Below are positions 40,868 through 48,285 of a DNA stretch of 64,000 bases, piece by piece; positions within the stretch are counted from its first letter, which is position 1; each line of letters opens with the position of its first letter. The notes beneath the pieces were generated by a model. The model searched no databases and was not told the DNA's origin. It saw nothing but the letters and a program-made list of their open reading frames with translations. The stretch comes from Desulfuromusa sp. (GTDB lineage Bacteria > Desulfobacterota > Desulfuromonadia > Desulfuromonadales > Geopsychrobacteraceae): positions 57,238 through 121,237 of the forward strand of contig JADGDX010000002.1 of NCBI GenBank assembly GCA_016744675.1. The letters are read 5' to 3'. Position numbers and translations under genes: made by a program.

Positions 40868-42238
40868 ATGAGCAGTAAACTCTGGGGTGGCCGTTTTACC
40901 CAACCCACAGATAAATTTGTTGAAGAATTTACCGCCTCAATTGGATTTGAACAACGACTGGGGCGTTATGACATTCAAGGGTCGAAAGCACATGCTGAAA
41001 TGCTTGGCCGGCAAGAGATTATAACCACCGCCGAAGCAGAGCAAATTATCAGCGGGCTAGACGACATTCTCAACGATATTGAAGCAGACAAACTAGAATT
41101 TTCTGTTGCCCTTGAAGATATCCACATGAATGTCGAAGCACGCCTGATTGAGCGCATCGGTGCCGTCGGAGGAAAACTGCATACCGGACGCAGTCGTAAC
41201 GACCAAGTCGCCGTTGATATTCGCCTCTATCTGCGTGACGAAATCGATACGATTCTCAGTTATCTCAAAAAACTTGAGAGTTCATTGATTCAGCAAGCCG
41301 AAATCCACCTTGACGTCATTATGCCTGGCTATACCCACCTGCAAACGGCTCAACCGGTTCTCTACAGCCATCATATGCTTGCTTACCGCGAAATGATTGC
41401 TCGAGATTGCAGCAGACTTCGTGACCTACGAGTTAGGTTTAACCAGATGCCTCTCGGTGCTGGTGCCCTTGCAGGGACCCCCTTCCCCATCGACCGGGAA
41501 TGGGTTGCTGAACAGCTGGGCTTTGACAGTGTCACCAGAAACAGTCTCGATAGCGTGTCTGACCGTGATTTTGCTATTGAGTTCTGTAGCTTTGCCGGGA
41601 TTTTGATGATGCATCTGTCGCGCCTTTCAGAGGAGCTGATTCTCTGGTCTAGTGCTGACTTTGACTTTATCGAGCTCTCCGATTCATTCTGTACTGGCAG
41701 CTCAATCATGCCTCAGAAAAAGAACCCCGATGTCCCAGAACTGGTTCGAGGCAAAACTGGGCGAGTTTATGGCAATTTGATTTCGTTATTAACCTTGATG
41801 AAATCGTTGCCCCTAGCCTATAACAAAGACATGCAGGAAGATAAAGAGCCTCTTTTTGATACAATTGATACAGTTAAAGGGAGCTTGAAAATTTTTGCCG
41901 ATATGATTGCTGAAATGAAGGTCAAAGGTGACAATATGCGCGTTGCGGCAGCACGTGGTTTTTCTACCGCAACCGACGTAGCAGACTACTGTGTTCGCAA
42001 AGGCCTTCCTTTTCGCCAGGCTCATGAAGTTGTCGGTAAAACCGTCCGTTATTGTGTTGAAAACGGCAAAGAAATCCCCGAACTAAGTTTGGCTGAGTTC
42101 CAGATTTTTTCGGACCTGATCGAAGCGGATATTTATGATTATGTTACCCTTGAAGCCTCAGTTAATGCGCGCAAGGCAACGGGTGGAACCTCTCGGGAAG
42201 CAGTTAAGCGAGAGCTAAATCGATTAAAGTCATCCTAG
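40868..42238 (+). CDS. argH: Argininosuccinate lyase
   Basis: Splits argininosuccinate to arginine and fumarate. From the ATG at 40868 (GGAGT upstream) it has 456 residues. [21 protein letters not shown] at the N-terminus, [26 protein letters not shown] and the fumarase-superfamily signature [12 protein letters not shown]. An in-frame GTG at 40826 lies within the preceding hairpin and is rejected as the start. Confidence 0.97.
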   Translation: MSSKLWGGRFTQPTDKFVEEFTASIGFEQRLGRYDIQGSKAHAEMLGRQEIITTAEAEQIISGLDDILNDIEADKLEFSVALEDIHMNVEARLIERIGAVGGKLHTGRSRNDQVAVDIRLYLRDEIDTILSYLKKLESSLIQQAEIHLDVIMPGYTHLQTAQPVLYSHHMLAYREMIARDCSRLRDLRVRFNQMPLGAGALAGTPFPIDREWVAEQLGFDSVTRNSLDSVSDRDFAIEFCSFAGILMMHLSRLSEELILWSSADFDFIELSDSFCTGSSIMPQKKNPDVPELVRGKTGRVYGNLISLLTLMKSLPLAYNKDMQEDKEPLFDTIDTVKGSLKIFADMIAEMKVKGDNMRVAAARGFSTATDVADYCVRKGLPFRQAHEVVGKTVRYCVENGKEIPELSLAEFQIFSDLIEADIYDYVTLEASVNARKATGGTSREAVKRELNRLKSS

Positions 42239-42252
42239 GAGATCGGCGAGCA

Positions 42253-42399
42253 TTGCGACGGAAACTTTTATTAGTTCTATTGGTCTTGGCTCTGGCTCTA
42301 TGTGCCTGCGGAAAAAAAGGGCCGGTGCGCCCCATTGGTTCTCCACCAAGTCCAGTACAAACAAATTGTAATAACGCCCCAGATAATTGCTCTAACTAA
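42253..42399 (+). CDS. Small lipoprotein, LptM/YifL-like
   Basis: A 48-residue product that begins at a TTG, with AGGAG about 11 bases upstream at the argH stop. A basic start (RRKLLL) and hydrophobic core lead to a lipobox-like LCAC, then GKKGPVRP, the CG-x-KGP pattern typical of LptM/YifL lipoproteins. In E. coli LptM helps mature the LptD lipopolysaccharide translocon. In relatives a similar small lipoprotein often sits between argH and lysA or dapA. The non-ATG start and the cysteine at the -2 position of the lipobox are slightly unusual. Too short for common ORF cut-offs. Confidence 0.75.
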   Translation: MRRKLLLVLLVLALALCACGKKGPVRPIGSPPSPVQTNCNNAPDNCSN

Positions 42400-42420
42400 T
42401 CGTTAGACAAGGAGGAAAGC

Positions 42421-43296
42421 ATGTTTCAAGGATCTATGGTAGCGATCATTACCCCTTTTGATGAACAAGGGAATTTTGATGAAGAAAGCTATCGCCAGCT
42501 GGTTGAATTTCAAGTTGAAAACGGGACCGATGTTATCGTCCCCTGTGGCACAACCGGCGAATCAACAACATTGACACATAAAGAACATGATCAGGTGGTT
42601 AAAGCCTGCATAGAGCAGGTCAATAAACGGGTTCCTGTGATGGCGGGGACAGGGTCAAACTCCACTGCTGAAGCCATCGACATCTCGAAACATGCCCTAG
42701 AAATTGGAGCAGATGGCCTACTTCTAGTTGCTCCGTACTACAACAAACCTTCTCAGGAAGGGTTATATCAACACTACAAGACAATTGCTGAGGCCATCCC
42801 ACTGCCTCAAGTGATGTATAACGTCCCCGGACGAACCAGTATGAACGTCACTGCCGAGACAACTGTTCGTCTGGCAGAAATCGAAAATATTGTGGCGATC
42901 AAAGAGGCTTCCGGCGACATCACTCAGGCCAGTGAAATTATTGCCCGTGCAGGTGACAAAATTGATGTTCTTTCCGGTGATGATTTTCTGACTCTTCCGT
43001 TGATGGCATGCGGAGCCAAGGGGGTTATCTCGGTCACAGCGAACATCATGCCGAAACAAGTCAAAGCGATGGTTCAGGCAATTCAAGATAACCGCTGGGC
43101 TGAAGCAAAAGAGCTCCATCTACAGCTTCTTGATGTTCATCAAGCGATGTTTATCGATTCAAATCCTGTACCGGTTAAAACGTCTGCCGCATTGATGAAT
43201 AAATGCCGCGGAGATGTCCGTCTTCCTCTTGTTGCAATGAAATCGGACTCACTAGAAAAACTCAAAGGGATTCTGCAAAAGCACAAATTGATATAA
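42421..43296 (+). CDS. dapA: 4-hydroxy-tetrahydrodipicolinate synthase
   Basis: Condenses pyruvate with aspartate semialdehyde at the start of the lysine branch. 291 residues, with VPCGTTGESTTL near 40, YNVPGRTSMN (catalytic Tyr) near 133, and the Schiff-base lysine in IVAIKEASGD near 161. A strong AAGGAGG precedes the ATG. The substrate is made by asd and lysC encoded about 12 kb away in the same window. Confidence 0.97.
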   Translation: MFQGSMVAIITPFDEQGNFDEESYRQLVEFQVENGTDVIVPCGTTGESTTLTHKEHDQVVKACIEQVNKRVPVMAGTGSNSTAEAIDISKHALEIGADGLLLVAPYYNKPSQEGLYQHYKTIAEAIPLPQVMYNVPGRTSMNVTAETTVRLAEIENIVAIKEASGDITQASEIIARAGDKIDVLSGDDFLTLPLMACGAKGVISVTANIMPKQVKAMVQAIQDNRWAEAKELHLQLLDVHQAMFIDSNPVPVKTSAALMNKCRGDVRLPLVAMKSDSLEKLKGILQKHKLI

Positions 43297-43390
43297 ATCA
43301 CAGCGGATGGGCTGCCCTCTATCAGTGAATAAAAAAGGGCGCAAAGCACAGTACTCTGATAATGATATACAGAATATAGGTGATAAATTT

Positions 43391-44191
43391 ATGAAAGTCG
43401 CGATTGTTGGTGCTGCCGGACGAATGGGGGCACGTTTGATACAAGCCGTACAGGAATCAAAGAATCTGCAGCTATCTGGTGCAACTGAACGCCCAGGACA
43501 CCCTCAAATTGGTTCTGATGCAGGCGTTCTGGCAGGAGTTGGAGAGCTCGGGGTGCAAATCTCTGATGACCTGACGGCAGCGATGCAAGATGCTGATGTC
43601 CTCATTGATTTCACCTTTCCAGAGGTTACTCTAAAAAATATGGAGATCTGCGCAACACTGGGGAAAATGATCGTCAGTGGTTCAACGGGTTTTACTCCCG
43701 AACAGAAGAAACAGGCAGAGCAATATTCCCAACAGATTCCTGTGGTGTTAGCCCCCAATATGAGTGTCGGTGTTAATGCCTGCTTCAAACTTCTTAAAGA
43801 AGCGGCAAACATCCTAGGCGATGACTTTGATGTTGAAATCGTCGAACTCCACCACAACAAGAAAAAAGATTCCCCCTCTGGAACCGCAGTGCGAATGGGC
43901 GAAGTTGTCGCAGACACTTTGGGTCGTGATTACAACCAAGTTGCGGCTTATCACCGCGAAGGAATGTGCGGCGCACGAACCCAAGATGAAATCGGTATGC
44001 AAACCGTGCGCGGCGGAGATATCGTTGGCGAACACACAGTTTATTTTATCGGCATGGGGGAACGTATTGAGATCAGTCATCGTGCTATGAGCCGCGACAT
44101 GTTTGCCCGAGGAGCCGTCCGGGCGTGTCAATGGTTAAAGGATAAAGACTCCGGGCTCTATGATATGCAGGATGTCTTAGGCCTCAACTAA
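43391..44191 (+). CDS. dapB: 4-hydroxy-tetrahydrodipicolinate reductase
   Basis: Reduces the DapA product to tetrahydrodipicolinate. From the ATG at 43391 (AGGTGA upstream) it has 266 residues. NAD(P)-binding VAIVGAAGRMGARLI, VSGSTGFTPEQ, PNMSVGVN and the active-site ELHHNKKKDSPSGTA. A longer in-frame start at 43307 would add a basic extension not seen in the family. Confidence 0.96.
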   Translation: MKVAIVGAAGRMGARLIQAVQESKNLQLSGATERPGHPQIGSDAGVLAGVGELGVQISDDLTAAMQDADVLIDFTFPEVTLKNMEICATLGKMIVSGSTGFTPEQKKQAEQYSQQIPVVLAPNMSVGVNACFKLLKEAANILGDDFDVEIVELHHNKKKDSPSGTAVRMGEVVADTLGRDYNQVAAYHREGMCGARTQDEIGMQTVRGGDIVGEHTVYFIGMGERIEISHRAMSRDMFARGAVRACQWLKDKDSGLYDMQDVLGLN

Positions 44192-44207
44192 CAAGTGAGA
44201 GCATACA

Positions 44208-44330
44208 ATGAAGAAACTCCTTTTACTTCTGATTCTCTGCGCTTTTTTTATGTCTGGCTGTGAGACGATGAACGGTCTAGGTAAAGACTTTGAGAACGCA
44301 GGGAGATGGCTTCAACAAGTATCTGATTGA
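44208..44330 (+). CDS. Entericidin-like small lipoprotein
   Basis: A 40-residue product with a Lys-rich start and Leu-rich core (MKKLLLLLILCAFFMSGC) ending in the lipobox MSGC, then ETMNGLGKDFENAGRWLQQ. This is the pattern of the entericidin A/B lipoproteins, small envelope proteins with a short amphipathic tail. A GTGAGAG stretch precedes the ATG. It lies between dapB and dapL, and is too short for usual ORF cut-offs. Function here unknown. Confidence 0.78.
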   Translation: MKKLLLLLILCAFFMSGCETMNGLGKDFENAGRWLQQVSD

Positions 44331-44416
44331 TCGCATGACGGTATTAAAAACTGAGAAATCGATTTCATTAAACACACTTTCTCTATTCACTTATATTTAT
44401 TTTAGGAGAGCTTTTC

Positions 44417-45652
44417 ATGGCACAAATCAATAACAATTACCTCAAACTGCAAGCTGGTTACCTCTTTCCCGAAATCAGCCGCAGGGTCAATGAGTTTACT
44501 CAAGCCAATCCCGAAGCAAGCATTATCCGCCTCGGAATTGGTGATGTCACCAGACCACTCGTTCCTGCCGTCCTTAAAGCGTTCCATGAAGGGGTGGAAG
44601 ACATGGCAGACGGAGGGACATTCCACGGTTACGGACCTGAGCAGGGTTATGATTGGCTGTCACAGGTTATCATCGATAAAGCCTACAAGCCTCTTGGTGT
44701 TGATTTGAAAACATCTGAAGTCTTCATCTCAGATGGTTCCAAGTGTGACAGTGCCAACATTCTTGATATTTTCGACCTAAGCAATAAAGTCGCTATTGGT
44801 GATCCCGTTTATCCCGTTTACAACGACACCAATGTCATGGTTGGCCGCAGTGGCCAGATGAATGACGAAGGCTACTATGATGGTTTGGTTTACATGCCTT
44901 GCACCGAAGAAAATGGTTTCAACCCTGACTTCCCAAGCGAAAAAGTCGACATTGTTTACCTTTGCTTCCCGAATAATCCAACCGGAACAGTCGCGACGAA
45001 AGAACAATTGAAAGCCTGGGTTGATTATGCCATTGCCAACGATGTTGTTCTTCTCTTTGATGCGGCCTATGAAGCGTTTATTACAGAATCAGATATCCCT
45101 CACTCCATCTATGAGATTGAAGGGGCTAAGCAATGTGCCATTGAGTTCCGCTCCTTTTCTAAAACAGCGGGCTTTACCGGTGTCCGTTGCGGCCTGACAG
45201 TCGTTCCCGAAGAATTAATGGGAACCACTGATAAAGGAGAGAAGTACAGTTTCAATAAGCTCTGGAACCGCCGTCAGTGCACTAAATTTAATGGAGTATC
45301 CTACCCAGTTCAGAAAGCCGCTGCTGCCGTGTACAGCGATGAAGGATGGGCACAGGTTAAAGACATTATTGATGGTTATATGGATAATGCGAAGATTATT
45401 CGCGAAGGATTGTCAGCAGCTGGGATTGAGTGTTTCGGAGGCATTAATGCCCCCTATATCTGGCTTAAAACCCCCGAGGGAATGACCAGTTGGGACTTCT
45501 TCGATAAACTCCTCAATGAGTGCTTTGTTGTTGGAACACCCGGCAGCGGATTTGGTCCAAGTGGAGAAGGTTACTTCAGGCTTTCCGCCTTTGGTGATCC
45601 AAAGAATGTTGAAACGGCCGTTCAACGAATTAAAGAAAAGTGGGGAAAATAA
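44417..45652 (+). CDS. dapL: LL-diaminopimelate aminotransferase
   Basis: Converts tetrahydrodipicolinate directly to LL-diaminopimelate, bypassing the DapD/DapC/DapE steps. The 411-residue PLP enzyme has [13 protein letters not shown] near 35, [35 protein letters not shown] and the PLP lysine in [16 protein letters not shown] near 255. GGAG precedes the ATG. Its place after dapA and dapB supports the aminotransferase route to meso-DAP and lysine. A hairpin terminator follows. Confidence 0.97.
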   Translation: MAQINNNYLKLQAGYLFPEISRRVNEFTQANPEASIIRLGIGDVTRPLVPAVLKAFHEGVEDMADGGTFHGYGPEQGYDWLSQVIIDKAYKPLGVDLKTSEVFISDGSKCDSANILDIFDLSNKVAIGDPVYPVYNDTNVMVGRSGQMNDEGYYDGLVYMPCTEENGFNPDFPSEKVDIVYLCFPNNPTGTVATKEQLKAWVDYAIANDVVLLFDAAYEAFITESDIPHSIYEIEGAKQCAIEFRSFSKTAGFTGVRCGLTVVPEELMGTTDKGEKYSFNKLWNRRQCTKFNGVSYPVQKAAAAVYSDEGWAQVKDIIDGYMDNAKIIREGLSAAGIECFGGINAPYIWLKTPEGMTSWDFFDKLLNECFVVGTPGSGFGPSGEGYFRLSAFGDPKNVETAVQRIKEKWGK

Positions 45653-45671
45653 CCCATTAAATTGTTTCTGT

Positions 45672-45702
45672 AAAAAAAGCGTCAGTAACGGCGCTTTTTT
45701 TA
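45672..45702 (+). terminator. Terminator of the arg-dap gene run
   Basis: A-rich stem AAAAAAGCG pairing with CGCTTTTTT around a 10-base loop, ending in a T-run. It lies about 20 bases after dapL. Confidence 0.8.
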
Positions 45703-45766
45703 CAACCTTTTCATGACCGAATTGACAACACGACATAATCTCCAGATGAAAGAAAGAGTTGCCATA

Positions 45767-46645
45767 ATGAACCTCAGCCCAGAAATTATCGCTCAATTAG
45801 AACGTGTCTTAGGCTCCGTAGAAATGCTTTTACCCAAAGCGGTAAAACCCGTCGACTGGTCTACCTGTCATGCGGCCAACTGGCGTCGCCACTCCTTTTC
45901 CGGCTATCTTGAGCCCGTCAGAGTGACCGATACAACCCAACTGGATGAGCTCCTTGGAGTTGATGATCAAAAAACTGTCATGCTCAACAATACCCGCCAG
46001 TTTTTGCAAGGGCTACCAGCAAATAACGCTTTGCTCTGGGGATCACGGGGAACAGGGAAATCTTCAATCGTCAAAGCTCTTCTCAATAAATATGGCTCTG
46101 AAGGGTTACGCGTCGTTCAAGTTGAAAAAGAAGACCTGATCTATATTCCCGAAATTTTTGCCGCTGTTGAGAATCAGCCATACCGCTTCATTATGCTCTG
46201 CGACGACCTCACCTTTGAAGTGGGAGAGCTCACCTACAAGATGCTCAAAAGCGCTCTGGATGGATCGGTCTACTCTGCACCTGAAAATGTTTTGATCTAC
46301 GTAACATCCAATCGCCGCTATCTTCTCCCCGAGTATGATAGTGATCATTTGGGAGGAAAATACGTCAAAGGCGAACTTCAGCAGAGTGAAATTCAAGAAG
46401 AGAAAAGTTCTCTATCAGACCGCTTTGGTCTCTGGGTTCCATTTCATGTCTTTACCCAGGAACGCTATCTCGATGCTGTTAAACTTTGTATTGATCGCTG
46501 GAGTAATCAGTTTGATAAAGATATTCCATGGACTGATGACTTGGAACGAACAGCGATTAAGTGGGCAAACGATAAAACCAAACGCTGTGGCCGTACCGCT
46601 TATCAATTTTCAAAGAACTGGGTTGGCAAGTACCTACTGAAATAA
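45767..46645 (+). CDS. DUF815-family P-loop ATPase
   Basis: An AAA-type ATPase of about 292 residues. Walker A WGSRGTGKSSIVKAL near residue 95, Walker B FIMLCDDLTFE near 140, sensor VTSNRRYLLPEY and the family-specific SDRFGLWVPFH. The role of DUF815 proteins is not known; a regulatory or chaperone-like function is assumed. I start at the ATG at 45767; in-frame ATGs at 45713 and 45746 exist, but the first abuts the preceding terminator. It ends 37 bases before the ArsC-family selenoprotein gene. Confidence 0.85.
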   Translation: MNLSPEIIAQLERVLGSVEMLLPKAVKPVDWSTCHAANWRRHSFSGYLEPVRVTDTTQLDELLGVDDQKTVMLNNTRQFLQGLPANNALLWGSRGTGKSSIVKALLNKYGSEGLRVVQVEKEDLIYIPEIFAAVENQPYRFIMLCDDLTFEVGELTYKMLKSALDGSVYSAPENVLIYVTSNRRYLLPEYDSDHLGGKYVKGELQQSEIQEEKSSLSDRFGLWVPFHVFTQERYLDAVKLCIDRWSNQFDKDIPWTDDLERTAIKWANDKTKRCGRTAYQFSKNWVGKYLLK

Positions 46646-46682
46646 TTGGCGATTTCTTTTCGTCACCGATAGGGAGAAAAAA

Positions 46683-47021
46683 ATGACGATTGATTGGGCA
46701 TACCTTCGCAAAGGATGAACTTCTTGTAAAAAAGCTCAGGAGTTTCTTGAGCAAGCAAAGATAACAATTAACGACACTATCGATGCGCGTAAAAACAGAA
46801 TTGACGCTCAACAAGCTTGGGAGATCCTTGAAGGGGCAGAGACTGTCACCGTTGCCAAAGGGAAAAAAATTCTCAATTTCGTTCAAATTGGAGACGAAAA
46901 AGAGGCCCTTCTCAAGGCAGTGATGGGACCAAGTGGAAACCTTCGGGCTCCGACTTTCCGTATAAATAATCAATTTATTGTTGGTTTTCATCCGGAATTA
47001 TATGCTGAAGAGTTGACATAA
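46683..47021 (+). CDS. ArsC-family thioredoxin-fold selenoprotein (UGA = Sec12)
   Basis: Reading UGA at 46716-46718 as selenocysteine joins two halves into a 112-residue ArsC/Spx-like protein. AGGGAG sits 6 bases before the ATG, then IDWAYLRKG-U-TSCKKAQEFL gives a UxxC redox motif at the ArsC active-site position, TINDTIDARKNRID in the linker, and a C-terminal RAPTFRINNQFIVGF strand like the thioredoxin cis-Pro region. The frame after UGA stays open for 100 codons with conserved-looking residues, so this is not a decayed stop. A hairpin fitting the bacterial SECIS lies 15 bases downstream. Likely a redox enzyme; the substrate is unknown. Confidence 0.88.
46719..46755 (+). promoter_or_regulatory. 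SECIS element of the ArsC-family selenoprotein
   Basis: Directly after the UGA, GCTCAGG (46734-46740) pairs with CTTGAGC (46746-46752) as a 7-bp stem with one G-U pair. The 5-base apical loop AGTTT (46741-46745) has G at its second position, and begins 22 bases after the UGA. This meets the published bacterial SECIS pattern (G among the first two loop bases, loop about 16-37 bases from UGA). Confidence 0.75.
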
Positions 47022-47025
47022 AAAA

Positions 47026-47059
47026 TCCGGGGGAACGCATGAATTGACGTTCCCCCGGA
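47026..47059. terminator. Terminator between the selenoprotein and the receiver gene
   Basis: A perfect 12-bp GC-rich stem (47026-47037 with 47048-47059) around a 10-base loop. On the minus strand it runs into a T-tract (A-run at 47020-47025), so it terminates the receiver gene; on the plus strand it would act as a hairpin with little T-run. Confidence 0.8.
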
Positions 47060-47136
47060 ACAGTTTGCCTGTTTGGGTTACTCTTTAAATCATCACGACT
47101 CAAAGACCCCCAGCGTCACTGATTGTTCTTAAACTC

Positions 47137-47595
47137 TCAAGACAACGTCCTCGCGATTGCACAGCTTAACTCTTGAATACTATACGGTTTTTGAATCACG
47201 GAACCACTGCCGATTTGATTTCGACATTCTGGGTCAAATAGCCAATCACAGACCGTGTAAAAAATTGTCTTTGCCTGAGGTTGATAGTTTCGAATACATT
47301 CCATTAGGTTTGGCTCTTTGGGGCAAGAAATAGCGGTATCCATAATCAGTAGGTCGATCTTTTTCTCACCATTACAACACACATCGACAACTTGCTCTCG
47401 ATCATAAGCAGTCACGACCTGATAATTTAATTTTGTCAGTAAAGAGCATCCTAACTCACGCAGACTGTTGTCACGATCGGCTAAGAGAATGGTTTCTCCA
47501 CGGCCCAAAGGAAGGGAGGAGGAGAAAGCTGATTCCCCAGACTCATCACACAAGTAAACGCTGCGCGAGAATGCTTGATCATTACCTATATCCAT
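47137..47595 (-). CDS. Stand-alone receiver-domain protein under riboswitch control
   Basis: A 152-residue protein with an N-terminal extension of about 30 residues and one receiver domain: ILLADRDNSLRELGCSLL (acidic pocket), LLIMDTAIS (phosphoacceptor Asp), FYTVCDW (Thr) and IQKPYSIQEL (Lys). No output domain. It could be a phosphate sink or a single-domain partner for hybrid kinases such as the one at 11581, whose receiver it resembles in general layout. GAGGG lies before the ATG. A GEMM-I riboswitch and intrinsic terminator lie upstream in its leader. Confidence 0.82.
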   Translation of the reverse strand: MDIGNDQAFSRSVYLCDESGESAFSSSLPLGRGETILLADRDNSLRELGCSLLTKLNYQVVTAYDREQVVDVCCNGEKKIDLLIMDTAISCPKEPNLMECIRNYQPQAKTIFYTVCDWLFDPECRNQIGSGSVIQKPYSIQELSCAIARTLS

Positions 47596-47647
47596 ATAAT
47601 TGCCCTCGGAAAATGACTTTTTTCTTCAGCCACAATCGCTCAAACAC

Positions 47648-47680
47648 AAAAAACGCCATCTCAAAGAAAGAGATGACGTT
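47648..47680 (-). terminator. Riboswitch expression-platform terminator
   Basis: On the minus strand a 10-bp stem with one mismatch (ACGTCATCTC with GAGATGGCGT, 7-base loop) is followed by six T residues. It lies between the riboswitch core and the receiver start, the expected place for a transcriptional ON/OFF switch. Confidence 0.8.
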
Positions 47681-47703
47681 CGTAAATATCGACCCGTCAT
47701 ATT

Positions 47704-47805
47704 GCTTAACTCTGAGGTAACCCGGCGATCCTTTTATGTTTAAAAAATTAAGGACCCGTGGCTTTGCGTCACCAGATTTCTCTGACTTTGCTTTTATCAA
47801 TCACA
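47704..47805 (-). ncRNA. GEMM-I cyclic dinucleotide riboswitch (probable cyclic AMP-GMP type)
   Basis: On the minus strand the core reads GCAAAGTC, a CAGA-GAAA-TCTG hairpin with a GNRA tetraloop, then GTGACGCAAAGCCACGGGTC, a stem GGTCCTT / AAGGATC, and GCCGGGTTACC. These match the GEMM-I consensus segments in order, including the near-invariant GACGCAAAGCC. The base just before GCAAA is A. By alignment with the V. cholerae Vc2 riboswitch this corresponds to position 20, where G favours c-di-GMP and A is found in the Geobacter GEMM-Ib class that senses 3',3'-cyclic AMP-GMP. The riboswitch call is firm; ligand type is an inference. Confidence 0.88.
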
Positions 47806-47912
47806 CCAAGCTTATTTATTTCTAATGTTTAAAGATTAATACAATGCCCTTTCCATGTCAATATTTATAATAGATATCTGCTTAAATGACTGAAATTGCA
47901 GCATTTCAATCG

Positions 47913-48281
47913 TTAATCTGCCGAAGAACTTAAAGTTCGAGGTAACCCCTTTCGATAAAAATCCACACTTTGAGGCCCTCTTGCATAACCAACTTTCGTG
48001 CGACCAACATATAAAGGCTTTAAGTCGTTGGACATATCGGCATCCATAAAATCGTGATGAACGTTGGCATCAAAAGCAAGGATCTGCCATTTCGATCCAG
48101 GTCCATTGGGCAAACAATGATCATTCAACCAGAAGAGAAATGCTTTAGAAAAATCCCGATGGATATAGACCTCCACGAAACTCACCCCCTTCTGTTGCAC
48201 CCCTACAAGATTGCCAATGAGTCTCTGTTCGACAACAGCTCTTGAGTCGTGCTTAAAGGTGTTGATCACTTTGACAATAAT
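47913..48281 (-). CDS. Hypothetical protein coupled to tex, possible AUU start
   Basis: About 122 residues, no recognised domain; it has HDSRAVVEQRLIGNLVG near the N-terminus and a basic, Gly/Arg-containing C-terminus (GYARGPQSVDFYRKGLPR). The sequence looks coding rather than random and lies directly after tex on the same strand. The first standard start is GTG at 48269, but AAAGGGG in the last tex codons (48295-48289) is best spaced for ATT at 48281 or 48278, both in frame. I give the longer form; if GTG is used the protein has 118 residues. Confidence 0.55.
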   Translation of the reverse strand: MIVKVINTFKHDSRAVVEQRLIGNLVGVQQKGVSFVEVYIHRDFSKAFLFWLNDHCLPNGPGSKWQILAFDANVHHDFMDADMSNDLKPLYVGRTKVGYARGPQSVDFYRKGLPRTLSSSAD

Positions 48282-48285
48282 AGGC

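Noticed and set aside
46683-47021. Pseudogene interpretation of the UGA-containing ArsC-like gene
   Set aside because: One UGA only, at the redox position, with intact frame, ribosome site and SECIS-like hairpin; decay would not be expected to leave this pattern.
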